Part shown: in pieces, positions 1-6,997 of the stretch
Layout: each line of letters opens with the position of its first letter
Position numbering within the stretch: the first letter of the stretch is position 1
Assembly: GCA_003499925.1 (NCBI GenBank)
Contig: DNRQ01000198.1
Location: 24,349-33,221, forward strand
Length of the DNA stretch: 8,873 nt
DNA from: Geobacter sp.
GTDB lineage: Bacteria > Desulfobacterota > Desulfuromonadia > Geobacterales > Geobacteraceae
Direction of reading: 5' to 3'
Notes under the pieces: model-generated
Databases searched by the model: none
What the model was told of the DNA's origin: nothing
The model's input: the letters and a program-made list of their open reading frames with translations, nothing else
Position numbers and translations under genes: made by a program

Positions 1-77
1 TCAAGGGAGGGGGAGCGAGCAGCAGGCAGGAGCTTAACTTTAATAGCAGTGATCCCCACCCCCTCCCTCGCCTTGAC
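1..77. repeat. Imperfect G/C-tract inverted repeat at left edge
   Basis: GGGAGGGGG at 5-13 is perfectly complementary to CCCCCTCCC at 59-67. The match continues outward as TCAAGG (1-6) against CCTTGA (71-76), with a small insertion in the right arm. The transcript would form a long hairpin with a loop of about 45 nt. No T-tract follows, so this is not an obvious intrinsic terminator. It may be the edge of a dispersed repeat or a relic between the thioesterase and whatever lies to the left. No gene can be supported in 1-200. Confidence 0.5.
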
Positions 78-108
78 TTGTCAGCCGTAGCCTTGGCGGA
101 GGCTGAAG
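77..108. repeat. Short palindromic REP-like hairpin
   Basis: TCAGCC (81-86) pairs with GGCTGA (101-106), and a small inner GCC/GGC stem (90-92 with 95-97) lies between them. The compact stem-loop in a non-coding gap resembles the REP-type palindromes dispersed in many proteobacterial genomes. Assignment to a repeat family is by resemblance only. Confidence 0.4.
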
Positions 109-131
109 GGGAGGGAGTTTCTGCGGCGGAA

Positions 132-146
132 GATTAGCTGCTAATC
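132..146. promoter_or_regulatory. Perfect 15-nt dyad, candidate operator
   Basis: GATTAGC-T-GCTAATC is a perfect 7+1+7 palindrome whose right edge is 54 nt before the thioesterase start. A short, AT-richer, odd-centred dyad just upstream of a gene is typical of a dimeric repressor or activator site. The one-base spacer makes an RNA hairpin unlikely as its role. No matching regulator gene is in the window, so the protein that would bind it is unknown. Confidence 0.4.
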
Positions 147-200
147 GTGAAATCCAAAGACGATCCCGACCTCTTGGGAATCGAGTGAAGGAGAATATCT

Positions 201-689
201 GTGCCTGAGTCAGCAGTCGAGAAAGTATCCGTAGACGTTTGCCCGCCGGTGGACCTGGGCGGCGATGCCGGTTGGATCCATTTTGACGCACCTTCGCTGG
301 TGGGCGAATCGCTGCGCTTTGTCTCCGGCGAACCGGAGGGGAGCCGCTTCAGGGCACGCTACTACCGGGACAGCGAGCAGCATCTGCATGCACGCATCTG
401 GTTCGGTCCGGAGACCGAGGGTCCCCCCGGTCATGCCCACGGCGGCGCAGTGGCCGCGGTGATGGACGAGGCGCTGGGGCTCGCCGCCTGGGCCGCGGGC
501 TATCCGATCGTGGTCGGCAACCTGAACGTCAGTTTCCGGAACATGTTGCCGCTGCAGAAGGTGGTCACCGTGGAGAGCCGGGTCATCTCGGCCCAGGGGC
601 GCAAGGTGATGGTGCACGGCCGCATCTTCTGCGGCGATACCACCTATGCCGAAGGGGAGTGCCTCTGCATCACGATTCCGGCAAAGTGA
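201..689 (+). CDS. PaaI/THEM4-type hotdog-fold acyl-CoA thioesterase
   Basis: The 162-residue product is a cytoplasmic hotdog-fold protein of the PaaI/THEM4-like branch, whose members hydrolyse acyl-CoA thioesters to the free acid and CoA. The diagnostic segment is HGGAVAAVMDE at residues 80-90. His80-Gly81-Gly82 precede the long central hotdog helix and Asp89/Glu90 supply the usual catalytic acid. A conserved-style strand, GNLNVSFRNMLP (106-117), follows, as in this family. Length is normal for a single hotdog domain, with a somewhat extended N-terminus (about 45 residues before the core). The start is GTG, chosen because AAGGAG at 188-193 sits 7 nt upstream. There is no signal peptide or membrane segment. 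It appears monocistronic: the next gene is over 600 nt away. The natural acyl substrate cannot be read from the sequence. Family confidence is high; physiological role is unknown. Confidence 0.87.
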   Translation: MPESAVEKVSVDVCPPVDLGGDAGWIHFDAPSLVGESLRFVSGEPEGSRFRARYYRDSEQHLHARIWFGPETEGPPGHAHGGAVAAVMDEALGLAAWAAGYPIVVGNLNVSFRNMLPLQKVVTVESRVISAQGRKVMVHGRIFCGDTTYAEGECLCITIPAK

Positions 690-720
690 AATTTCGGACA
701 AGGGGATAACCTGCCCAAAG

Positions 721-925
721 CGCCGATTCCGCTGGAGCACCGCGTTTCGGGTGCTGTCGGCAACTCTCCCCTAGCCAACCCGCCGACTCCTTAGAAGCAC
801 CCCCTCGCCGGATGCTCCCCCCAAGCCCGCCGATTCCGTAGGAGCACCCTCTTGCGGGTGCTCCCCCCGTAAGCCAGCCGATTCCTTACAAGCACCCCTT
901 GCGGGTGCTCGTCAACTCCCCCCGG
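721..925. repeat. Four-unit degenerate tandem hairpin array
   Basis: Four head-to-tail units start at 721, 781, 828 and 876 (spacings 60, 47 and 48 nt). Each opens with a variant of CGCCGATTCC, followed by AGCACC, a 5-9 nt loop, GGTGCT and a C-rich tail. Unit 3 has a perfect 9-bp stem (841-849 with 856-864). Unit 4 has 7 bp (891-897 with 903-909) and unit 1 has 6 bp (736-741 with 750-755). Unit 2 has one mismatch within the stem. The units are too divergent and too irregularly spaced for CRISPR, and no attC core is visible. No T-run follows any hairpin, so it is not a standard terminator array, though it could shield or end the thioesterase transcript. The unit looks like a REP-like palindrome that multiplied locally and then drifted. 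Confidence 0.75.
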
Positions 926-1315
926 CTCGATTCGAGACTGCAACCCGGACGGCAAAAAGGTGTGCAGACAATTGGCAGAATTGATCAAAATTTGCACCCT
1001 TCCGCGCGCCGAGTCGCTTATCCGCCCCACCCGTTTTATTTGTATTACTCATAAAAAGCCACTCTTTTCCCGCCCGGCACGCTTCATGCTCTTGCCTCAT
1101 CTGCAGGTCGACCTTCCCGTTTCATGTACAGAAAACCATCTCCCGTCCGGACATCCAGCCCCCTGTTATTTAATGTTACCCCTGCAATGTTTTCCGACAT
1201 TCACAGCCTTGGGCGGCGCATCAGCCGGTCAAAACAGGCAATCCCGGTGCAACCGGGCCGTCAGGCTCAACGGTGCGTCCCATCCGGGGCACAGCATCCA
1301 GCAAGGAGGAATACC
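926..1315 (+). promoter_or_regulatory. Long untranslated gap and structured leader before the multicopper oxidase
   Basis: This 390-nt gap has no supportable gene. An AT-rich island at 1033-1057 contains TTTTAT (1034-1039) facing ATAAAA (1051-1056) and is a plausible promoter or operator zone, but I see no confident -35/-10 pair. Closer to the gene are three consecutive small hairpins: CCCGGT-GCA-ACCGGG (1243-1257), CCGT/ACGG (1258-1261 with 1270-1273), and GTGC...GCAC (1273-1276 with 1289-1292) with an inner CCC/GGG. The second and third share G1273. The last ends 10 nt before the ribosome-binding site AAGGAGGA (1303-1310). I do not recognise a riboswitch class; the GEMM core is absent. Confidence 0.35.
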
Positions 1316-3298
1316 ATGAAAAGGAAAAACAGCATGCTCGGTGTCGTCATTTTCGCGCTGTTCAGCTCCACCACCTTGATTCCGGCGGCCCTGGCCCAGG
1401 CACCGTTGGACCCGGTCAGCATCCCGAAGTTCGTGGCACCGCTCGTGATTCCCCCGGCGATGCCGCTTTCGGGCGAGGTGATGGAGAAGGGGAAGAAGGT
1501 CGATTTCTACGAGATCGCGGTGCGGCAATTCCAGCAGCAGGTGCTTCCCGCACCCCTGCCGGCCACCACGGTCTGGAGCTACGGCTCCATCAACCATCCA
1601 GCCACTTTTCACTACCCGGCATTCACCATTGAAGCCCGGGTGAAAAAGCCGGTCCGGGTCAAGTGGATCAACGACCTCAAGGACCAGAGCACCGGCGCCT
1701 ACCTCCCCCATCTATTGAGGGTGGACCAGACCCTGCACTGGGCCAACCCGGGTAGGCAATGCCTGGATGGAAGCCAAAGGACCGACTGCGCGGGCTTCAG
1801 CCAGCTTCCCTACAGCGGACCGGTTCCCATCGTGAGCCATGTGCACGGAGCACACGTAGGACCGGAGAGCGACGGCTTTCCTACCTCCTGGTACCTTCCC
1901 GCAGCCAGCAACATACCTTCAGGCTATGCCACCCGCGGCAGCGACTTCGAGCAGATCGCCGGGGTCCCTGTGCAGGAGGGTGCCGCGCTCTTCCAGTACC
2001 CGAACGACCAGAAAGCGACCACTCTCTGGTATCACGACCACGCCCTGGGGCTCACCAGGCTTAACGTCTACGCGGGCCCTGCCGGATTCTACCTGCTGCG
2101 CGGCGGCGGATCCGACCTCAGGGCGGGCGTTCTGCCGGGGCCGGCCCCTGCACTGGGCGATCCTCCGGGGAAAAAATACTACGAGATTCCCCTGGCGATC
2201 CAGGACCGCAGCTTCAACGAAGACGGATCACTCTCTTATCCGGACAACCGGGCCTTCTTCGAAGCTCTCCCGGTGAACCAGCTGAAGATCCCGTTCATTC
2301 CCGAGCAGGCCACCGGCGGCAGGAGCGACATACCCCCGGTCTGGAATCCGGAATTTTTCGGCAACACCATGGTGGTCAACGGCAAGACCTGGCCCTACCT
2401 CGAGGTGGAGCCCCGGCAGTACCGCTTCCGCATGCTTAACGGCAGCGACTCCCGCTTCCTCATCTTGAGTTCCGATCAGCCGCTCGTCTTCTGGCAGATC
2501 GGCAGCGACGGAGGTTTTCTGCCCCGGCCGGTCTCGCAGAGCCGACTTCTCATGGGTCCTGCAGAGCGAGCCGACGTAATAGTAGATTTTTCGTCATTCA
2601 GGCCCGGCAGCACCATCACCCTGCTCAACCTCGGTCCCGATGAGCCGTTTGGCGGCGGAGCGCCCGGAATCGACTTCCCGGCCGCCAACCCCGAGACCAC
2701 CGGGAAGGTGATGCAGTTCCGCGTGGTGCCGCTCACCTCCCCAGATAGCAGCACGAACCCGGCAAACCTGAAGCTTCCCGCCTTCTCCCCGCTAGGCAAC
2801 GCCGGCAACACGCGCCAGGTGAGCCTGAATGAGGCGGACAGCGCGACGGTTCTGGTCACGTACAAGCATAACGGCGGCATCGTCTACGACCCCACCGATC
2901 CGCAAGCCGTTCCGTTTGGTCCCTCCATGGCCATGCTGGGAACCGTGGACTCCGAAGGTATGGGGATGCCGATGATGTTCGATGACCCGATAACGGAGAA
3001 CCCGGCACTGGGCGCCACGGAGATCTGGGAGATCAGCAACTTCACCATGGACGCCCACCCCATTCACCTGCACCAGGTGCAGTTCCAGGTGGTCAACCGT
3101 CAGAACGCGGCCGGGGAACTCCGGGCTCCGGAGCCTTGGGAAAAAGGGTTCAAGGATACCGTGATCGCCTACCCGGACGAGATCACCCGCATCAAGGCGA
3201 AGTTCGACCTGGCCGGCAAGTACGTATGGCACTGCCACATCCTCTCACACGAGGACAACGAGATGATGCGGCCGTTCTACGTGGGGCCGATGCGCTAG
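1316..3298 (+). CDS. Secreted CotA/bilirubin-oxidase-like multicopper oxidase
   Basis: The 660-residue product is a three-domain laccase-type multicopper oxidase, a family that oxidises a substrate at a type 1 copper and reduces O2 to water at a trinuclear centre. All four copper motifs are intact: H175-V-H177, H240-D-H242, H581-P-I-H584-L-H586, and H639-C-H641 followed by H645 and M650. By family analogy the type 1 ligands are H581, C640, H645 and axial M650. The C-terminal pattern HCHILSHEDNEMMRP is CotA-like. Residues 1-27 form a signal peptide (basic start, hydrophobic core, ALA-Q cleavage), so the enzyme is exported. There is no lipobox and no twin-Arg motif, only Lys-Arg at 2-3. At 660 residues it is longer than CotA (about 513); extra loops lie between the first two motifs and around 440-560, including Met-rich 549-554. 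ATG 1316 is chosen because AAGGAGGA lies 5 nt upstream and the signal peptide starts there; in-frame upstream starts add 64 non-conserved-looking residues. It is monocistronic and ends at a strong terminator. Substrate (phenolics, Mn(II), Cu(I), bilirubin-like) is undetermined. Confidence 0.92.
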   Translation: MKRKNSMLGVVIFALFSSTTLIPAALAQAPLDPVSIPKFVAPLVIPPAMPLSGEVMEKGKKVDFYEIAVRQFQQQVLPAPLPATTVWSYGSINHPATFHYPAFTIEARVKKPVRVKWINDLKDQSTGAYLPHLLRVDQTLHWANPGRQCLDGSQRTDCAGFSQLPYSGPVPIVSHVHGAHVGPESDGFPTSWYLPAASNIPSGYATRGSDFEQIAGVPVQEGAALFQYPNDQKATTLWYHDHALGLTRLNVYAGPAGFYLLRGGGSDLRAGVLPGPAPALGDPPGKKYYEIPLAIQDRSFNEDGSLSYPDNRAFFEALPVNQLKIPFIPEQATGGRSDIPPVWNPEFFGNTMVVNGKTWPYLEVEPRQYRFRMLNGSDSRFLILSSDQPLVFWQIGSDGGFLPRPVSQSRLLMGPAERADVIVDFSSFRPGSTITLLNLGPDEPFGGGAPGIDFPAANPETTGKVMQFRVVPLTSPDSSTNPANLKLPAFSPLGNAGNTRQVSLNEADSATVLVTYKHNGGIVYDPTDPQAVPFGPSMAMLGTVDSEGMGMPMMFDDPITENPALGATEIWEISNFTMDAHPIHLHQVQFQVVNRQNAAGELRAPEPWEKGFKDTVIAYPDEITRIKAKFDLAGKYVWHCHILSHEDNEMMRPFYVGPMR

Positions 3299-3356
3299 AG
3301 GTGGCCGGAAGGGAGGATGTTTTTTGAGCGGAAGATCTGCGCAGTCAGGTAACTAT

Positions 3357-3398
3357 GGCCGTTGCCTCCGGTACTCCCGGAGGCAACGGCCTTTTTTT
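3357..3398 (+). terminator. Strong intrinsic terminator after the multicopper oxidase
   Basis: A perfect 15-bp GC-rich stem (3357-3371 with 3377-3391) closes a 5-nt loop (TACTC) and is followed directly by seven T residues (3392-3398). It starts 59 nt after the oxidase stop codon. No A-tract precedes the stem, so it acts on the plus strand only and insulates the chemoreceptor from readthrough. Confidence 0.95.
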
Positions 3399-3552
3399 CG
3401 CTTCAGCCTCATCCCTGGCAATACGCATTCTGGCAGGGTTAGCGCGGCGTTCCCGAAGCCGGACCAGGGGCGCCAGCAGCCTCCTTTATTACCACTGCCC
3501 GCTGCCCGAACGGTTGTCGCACATTTTTGTAAAGTTACCCCCAAATTATCCC

Positions 3553-3579
3553 TAAAGTTCTACGGTCATTTCCCGATGA
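3553..3579 (+). promoter_or_regulatory. Sigma-28 (FliA-type) promoter of the chemoreceptor
   Basis: TAAAGTTC (3553-3560), an 11-nt spacer, and CCCGATGA (3572-3579) match the FliA consensus TAAAGTTT-N11-GCCGATAA at 7 of 8 and 6 of 8 positions with exact spacing. Transcription would begin near 3586, leaving a leader of about 80 nt. The target being a methyl-accepting chemotaxis gene agrees with the flagellar/chemotaxis sigma factor. A second TAAAGTTA at 3530-3537, 23 nt upstream, has no matching -10. The -10 overlaps the left arm of a TCCCGA/TCGGGA dyad (3571-3576 with 3594-3599) that might add a control layer. Confidence 0.7.
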
Positions 3580-3667
3580 ATGCGGTGAGAGTGTCGGGAT
3601 TTCATTAGAAAGGTGCCCCCACCTATCGACCCGGATGCTCACAGCACCGCCTTAAGGAGAAGGGAGC

Positions 3668-6600
3668 ATGAAGATGCGACGCTTTAATGAATGGAACATC
3701 GCGGCAAAAGTAATGAGCATTTCTCTGGCTACGGTTCTCATCATCTCCTCGGTGAATTTTCTTTACCTGCTACCCGATCTGGAAAGGAAAATGCTGGCCG
3801 AAAGAGAAGCCACCCTGAAATCTGTGGTCGATCTCCCCATCGGTCTGATCGCCGAATATGAGGAAAGGGCCAGGAAGGGCGAGTTCACCCTGCAGGAGGC
3901 CCAGACACGTGCCAAGGATCGCATCAGGCTGATGCGCTACGCCGAAAAGGAGTACTTCTGGATCAATGACCTCCAGGCAAAGATGGTGATGCATCCGATC
4001 AAACCGGAGCTGGACGGAAAAGACCAGAGCACCATGATGGATCCCAACGGCAAGGCGGTGTTTGTCGAATTCGTCAATACCGCCAAGGCCAGCGGGGAAG
4101 GGCTGGTGGAATACCTTTGGCCCAAGCCCGGTACAACAGCCGCCGTCCGGAAGTTATCTTATGTGAAGCTCTACCAACCCTGGGGCTGGGTGGTCGGCAG
4201 CGGGCTCTATGTCGACGACATGCACAAGGAGATGGCGGCGCTGCGCTGGAAGATTGCTGCAGCCACGCTGGTGATAATCGGTGCGGTGCTGCTATTGGCC
4301 TATCTTGTCTCCTCAAGGATCACCAGGAATATCGGAAAGCTCATCTTGGCCGCCGACCAGCTGGCGCTGGGGGATGTCGACGTCGAGATCCCGGCCGATT
4401 CGAGGGATGAGACCGGCAGGCTGGCCCACGCCTTGAGGAAGATGGCGACCAACATCACGGAGGCAGCCAAGGCAGCCGAAAGGATGGCGGCAGGCGACCT
4501 CGCCGTAGAGTTCAACGCCAAATCCGACAAGGACCTCCTCTCCAGAAGCCTCCAGAAGACGGTGGACGCGGTGAAGGCCATGGTTAGCGATGGCGACCTG
4601 CTCGCCAAAGCCGCGCTAGAGGGAAGGCTTGCCACGCGCGCGGATGCCACCAGACACCAGGGGGATTTCCGCAAGATCATCGAAGGGGTCAACGCGACCA
4701 TCACGAGACTGGTCGGGCTGCTTGACACCATGCCGGCGCCCGCCATGATCATCGATTGCGATTTCAGCGTGCTGTACATGAACGAATTGGGGGCCAAGGT
4801 CGGCGGGAAGAGCCCCGCCCAGGTTGTGGGTCAGAAATGCTACGACCATTTCAAGACCTCCGACTGCAAGACGGCGAACTGCGCCTGCGGCAGGGCGATC
4901 CAGAGCGGAGTCATGGCCAGCAGCGAGACCGACGCCCACCCGGCGCCCGGGCTGGATCTGGAGATAGCCTACAGCGCCATGCCGCTTCGCAACGAGGCGG
5001 GAGCGGTGATCGGGGTCTTCGAGGTGGTATCGGACCAGACAGCGGTAAAAAGCGCGGCACGGCTGGCCAAAAAGATCGGCGACTACCAGGAGCGGGAAAC
5101 CAGGAAGCTGGTGCAAGGGCTGGGCAAACTTGCCAAGGGCGAGGTCGACTTCGCCATCAGCGCCGAGCCTGCGGATCAGGATACCTTGGAGGTCAAGGAG
5201 ACCTTCGAGTCGATTGCCGAGGCGCTGAACAGCTGCGTCAAGGTGATCAACACGCTGAGCGCCGATGCGGCTCTCCTTTCCCAGGCGGCCCTGGAAGGGC
5301 GCCTGCATACCCGCGCCGATGCCGGCAAGCACCAGGGCGCATATCGCGACATCGTGCAGGGGGTCAACGACACCATCGGCAGGCTGGTGGGCTTCCTGGA
5401 CAGCATGCCGAGCCCGGCGATGATCATCGACACCGATTTCAACGTGCTGTTCATGAACCAGCTCGGGGCAAAGGTCGGCGGCAAGACACCGGCCCAGGTG
5501 GCCGGCACTAAATGCTACGACCACTTCAAGACCGGCGACTGCAAAACCCTGAACTGCGCCTGCAGCCAGGTGATGACCGGCGGTCACGAGGCTACCAGGG
5601 AAACCGATGCCCATCCTGCAGCCGGGGTCGATCTGGACATCTCCTATACCGGCGTGCCGATCAAGGACGGCAGCGGCAAGGTGATCGGCGTCCTGGAGGT
5701 GGTAACCGATCTGTCGTCGGTTAAGGCTGCGGCGCGGCAGGCCGGAAAGATCGCCGACTACCAGGAGCAGGAAACCGCAAAGCTGGTGCACGGCCTCAAC
5801 AAACTCGCCAAAGGCGACCTCAGCATCGCCCTGGTCACGGAGCCGGCCGACAGCGACACAGCGCAAGTCAAGCAGACCTTCGACGCCATAGCCGCCGCCG
5901 TCAACAGCTCGACCGAGGCGACCCGGATGATAGCCGAGGCGGCCAAGGAGATCGCCAAGGGGGATCTCACCGTCAAGATCGCGGAGCGCTCGGCGGAGGA
6001 CGAACTCATGATCGCCCTGCACGCCATGGTTAACAAATTGAGCGAGGTGGTATCGGATGTCAAGGCGGCTGCCGACAACGTGGCTGCAGGGAGCCAGGAA
6101 CTGTCGTCCAGTGCCGAAGAGATGTCCCAGGGGGCAAGCGAACAGGCCGCGGCCGCGGAGGAGGTCTCCTCCTCGATGGAGGAGATGTCCTCCAATATCA
6201 GGCAGAATGCCGACAACGCCATCCAGACCGAAAAGATGTCCTCGAAATCCTCCATAGACGCTCAGGAAGGCGGCAAGGCGGTCATCCATACCGTTTCCGC
6301 CATGAAGGAGATCGCGGGGAAGATATCGATCATCGAGGAGATCGCCAGGCAGACCAACCTGCTGGCGCTGAATGCCGCCATCGAGGCGGCGCGTGCCGGC
6401 GAGCACGGCAAGGGATTCGCCGTGGTGGCCTCGGAGGTGCGCAAGCTTGCCGAAAGGAGCCAGAAAGCCGCGGCGGAGATCTCCGCCCTCTCCTCAAGCA
6501 GCGTGCAGATCGCGGAGACGGCGGGCCAGAAGTTGAACCAGATCGTGCCGGACATTCAAAAGACGGCCGAACTCGTGATGGAGATCAGCGCCGCCTGCAG

Positions 6601-6955
6601 GGAACAGGACATGGGGGCCGAGCAGATCAACAAGGCAATCCAGCAGCTGGATCAGGTGATCCAGCAAAACGCGTCCGCCTCGGAGGAGATATCTTCCACC
6701 GCGGAAGAACTCTCCAGTCAGGCCGAACAGTTGCAGGACACCATAGCCTTCTTCAAGGTGGCAGGCGGCAATACCGCGCATCGCCTCGCGGGCCGGGAGG
6801 CGCCGGCACCGGCGCCGACCAGACAAGGCGGCAAGAAGAAGGTTCTCACCCATGCGCGCAATACCGTCTCGACCGGCGCAAGCCGAAAGGTTGCGATGGG
6901 TGGCGGAATCGCCTTCGAACTCAGCAAGGGAGACGACGGTTTCGAGAGTTTCTAG
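3668..6955 (+). CDS. Methyl-accepting chemotaxis protein: sCache_2, tandem Cys-cluster PAS, HAMP-like repeats
   Basis: A 1095-residue inner-membrane chemoreceptor that should control CheA through CheW. TM1 is at about 15-35. A periplasmic single-Cache (sCache_2) domain spans about 36-190, with YFWIND at 96-101, MVMHPIKPELDGKD at 106-119 and WVVGSGLYVDD at 174-184. TM2 is at about 194-215 and HAMP at about 216-268, followed by a second HAMP-like unit (AAGDLAVEF, 274-282). Then come two cytoplasmic PAS domains (about 348-460 and 573-685), each with a CX8CX4CXC cluster (C391/C400/C405/C407 and C616/C625/C630/C632) and each followed by a HAMP-like helix pair. A last HAMP-like unit (752-803) leads into the MCP signalling hairpin (785-1030) with the conserved tip at about 886-930. 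Glu/Gln/Ser-rich candidate methylation stretches are at 817-847 and 1000-1022. An Ala/Pro/basic tail ends in GFESF, fitting the CheR/CheB tether consensus. AAGGAGA (3654-3660) lies 7 nt before the ATG. sCache_2 receptors often sense small organic acids; the ligand here is unproven. Confidence 0.95.
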   Translation: MKMRRFNEWNIAAKVMSISLATVLIISSVNFLYLLPDLERKMLAEREATLKSVVDLPIGLIAEYEERARKGEFTLQEAQTRAKDRIRLMRYAEKEYFWINDLQAKMVMHPIKPELDGKDQSTMMDPNGKAVFVEFVNTAKASGEGLVEYLWPKPGTTAAVRKLSYVKLYQPWGWVVGSGLYVDDMHKEMAALRWKIAAATLVIIGAVLLLAYLVSSRITRNIGKLILAADQLALGDVDVEIPADSRDETGRLAHALRKMATNITEAAKAAERMAAGDLAVEFNAKSDKDLLSRSLQKTVDAVKAMVSDGDLLAKAALEGRLATRADATRHQGDFRKIIEGVNATITRLVGLLDTMPAPAMIIDCDFSVLYMNELGAKVGGKSPAQVVGQKCYDHFKTSDCKTANCACGRAIQSGVMASSETDAHPAPGLDLEIAYSAMPLRNEAGAVIGVFEVVSDQTAVKSAARLAKKIGDYQERETRKLVQGLGKLAKGEVDFAISAEPADQDTLEVKETFESIAEALNSCVKVINTLSADAALLSQAALEGRLHTRADAGKHQGAYRDIVQGVNDTIGRLVGFLDSMPSPAMIIDTDFNVLFMNQLGAKVGGKTPAQVAGTKCYDHFKTGDCKTLNCACSQVMTGGHEATRETDAHPAAGVDLDISYTGVPIKDGSGKVIGVLEVVTDLSSVKAAARQAGKIADYQEQETAKLVHGLNKLAKGDLSIALVTEPADSDTAQVKQTFDAIAAAVNSSTEATRMIAEAAKEIAKGDLTVKIAERSAEDELMIALHAMVNKLSEVVSDVKAAADNVAAGSQELSSSAEEMSQGASEQAAAAEEVSSSMEEMSSNIRQNADNAIQTEKMSSKSSIDAQEGGKAVIHTVSAMKEIAGKISIIEEIARQTNLLALNAAIEAARAGEHGKGFAVVASEVRKLAERSQKAAAEISALSSSSVQIAETAGQKLNQIVPDIQKTAELVMEISAACREQDMGAEQINKAIQQLDQVIQQNASASEEISSTAEELSSQAEQLQDTIAFFKVAGGNTAHRLAGREAPAPAPTRQGGKKKVLTHARNTVSTGASRKVAMGGGIAFELSKGDDGFESF
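4586..5908 (+). repeat. Gapless 225-residue tandem duplication inside the chemoreceptor
   Basis: Residues 307-522 (4586-5233) and 532-747 (5261-5908) align without a gap at a constant offset of 225 residues (675 bp). Anchors at the same offset are LLAKAALEGR/LLSQAALEGR (311/536), the PAS start DTMPAPAMIID/DSMPSPAMIID (353/578), CYDHF (391/616), DYQE (472/697) and KLAKG (487/712). By eye well over half of the residues are identical and the DNA is also clearly related, so this is a duplication of one helix-PAS-HAMP module rather than independent recruitment. The Cys cluster is kept in both copies. Confidence 0.92.
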
Positions 6956-6997
6956 CCCGGACAGCCGCGCCGATGCCAGGTTTCTTTAAGGCAGTGA

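Noticed and set aside
721..925. CRISPR array or integron attC cluster
   Set aside because: Units are degenerate, spacings vary (60, 47, 48), the linkers are related to each other rather than unique spacers, and no attC core is present.
973..998. Sigma-54 promoter before the oxidase (TGGCA ... TTGCA)
   Set aside because: The GG and GC are separated by 18 nt instead of 10.
791..1100. Small minus-strand genes in the gap before the oxidase
   Set aside because: Their translations mostly read the hairpin repeats (Arg-rich, repeated), and they show no recognisable domain.
1211..1300. Cyclic-dinucleotide (GEMM) or SAH riboswitch
   Set aside because: Fragments look similar (AGGCAA, CAGGCTC, AACGG), but the conserved core and closing stem of either class are missing.
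1124..1315. N-terminal extension of the multicopper oxidase from in-frame upstream ATGs
   Set aside because: It would bury the signal peptide, and the strong ribosome-binding site at 1303-1310 serves ATG 1316.
3431..3445. Sigma-54 promoter (TGGCA with GG-N10-GC spacing)
   Set aside because: Spacing fits, but the -12 element lacks the TT before GC; the sigma-28 match nearer the gene is far better.
4616..6406. Long antisense reading frame opposite the chemoreceptor
   Set aside because: It is a by-product of GC-rich codon bias in the real gene, has no recognisable domain and contradicts the clear chemoreceptor domains on the plus strand.
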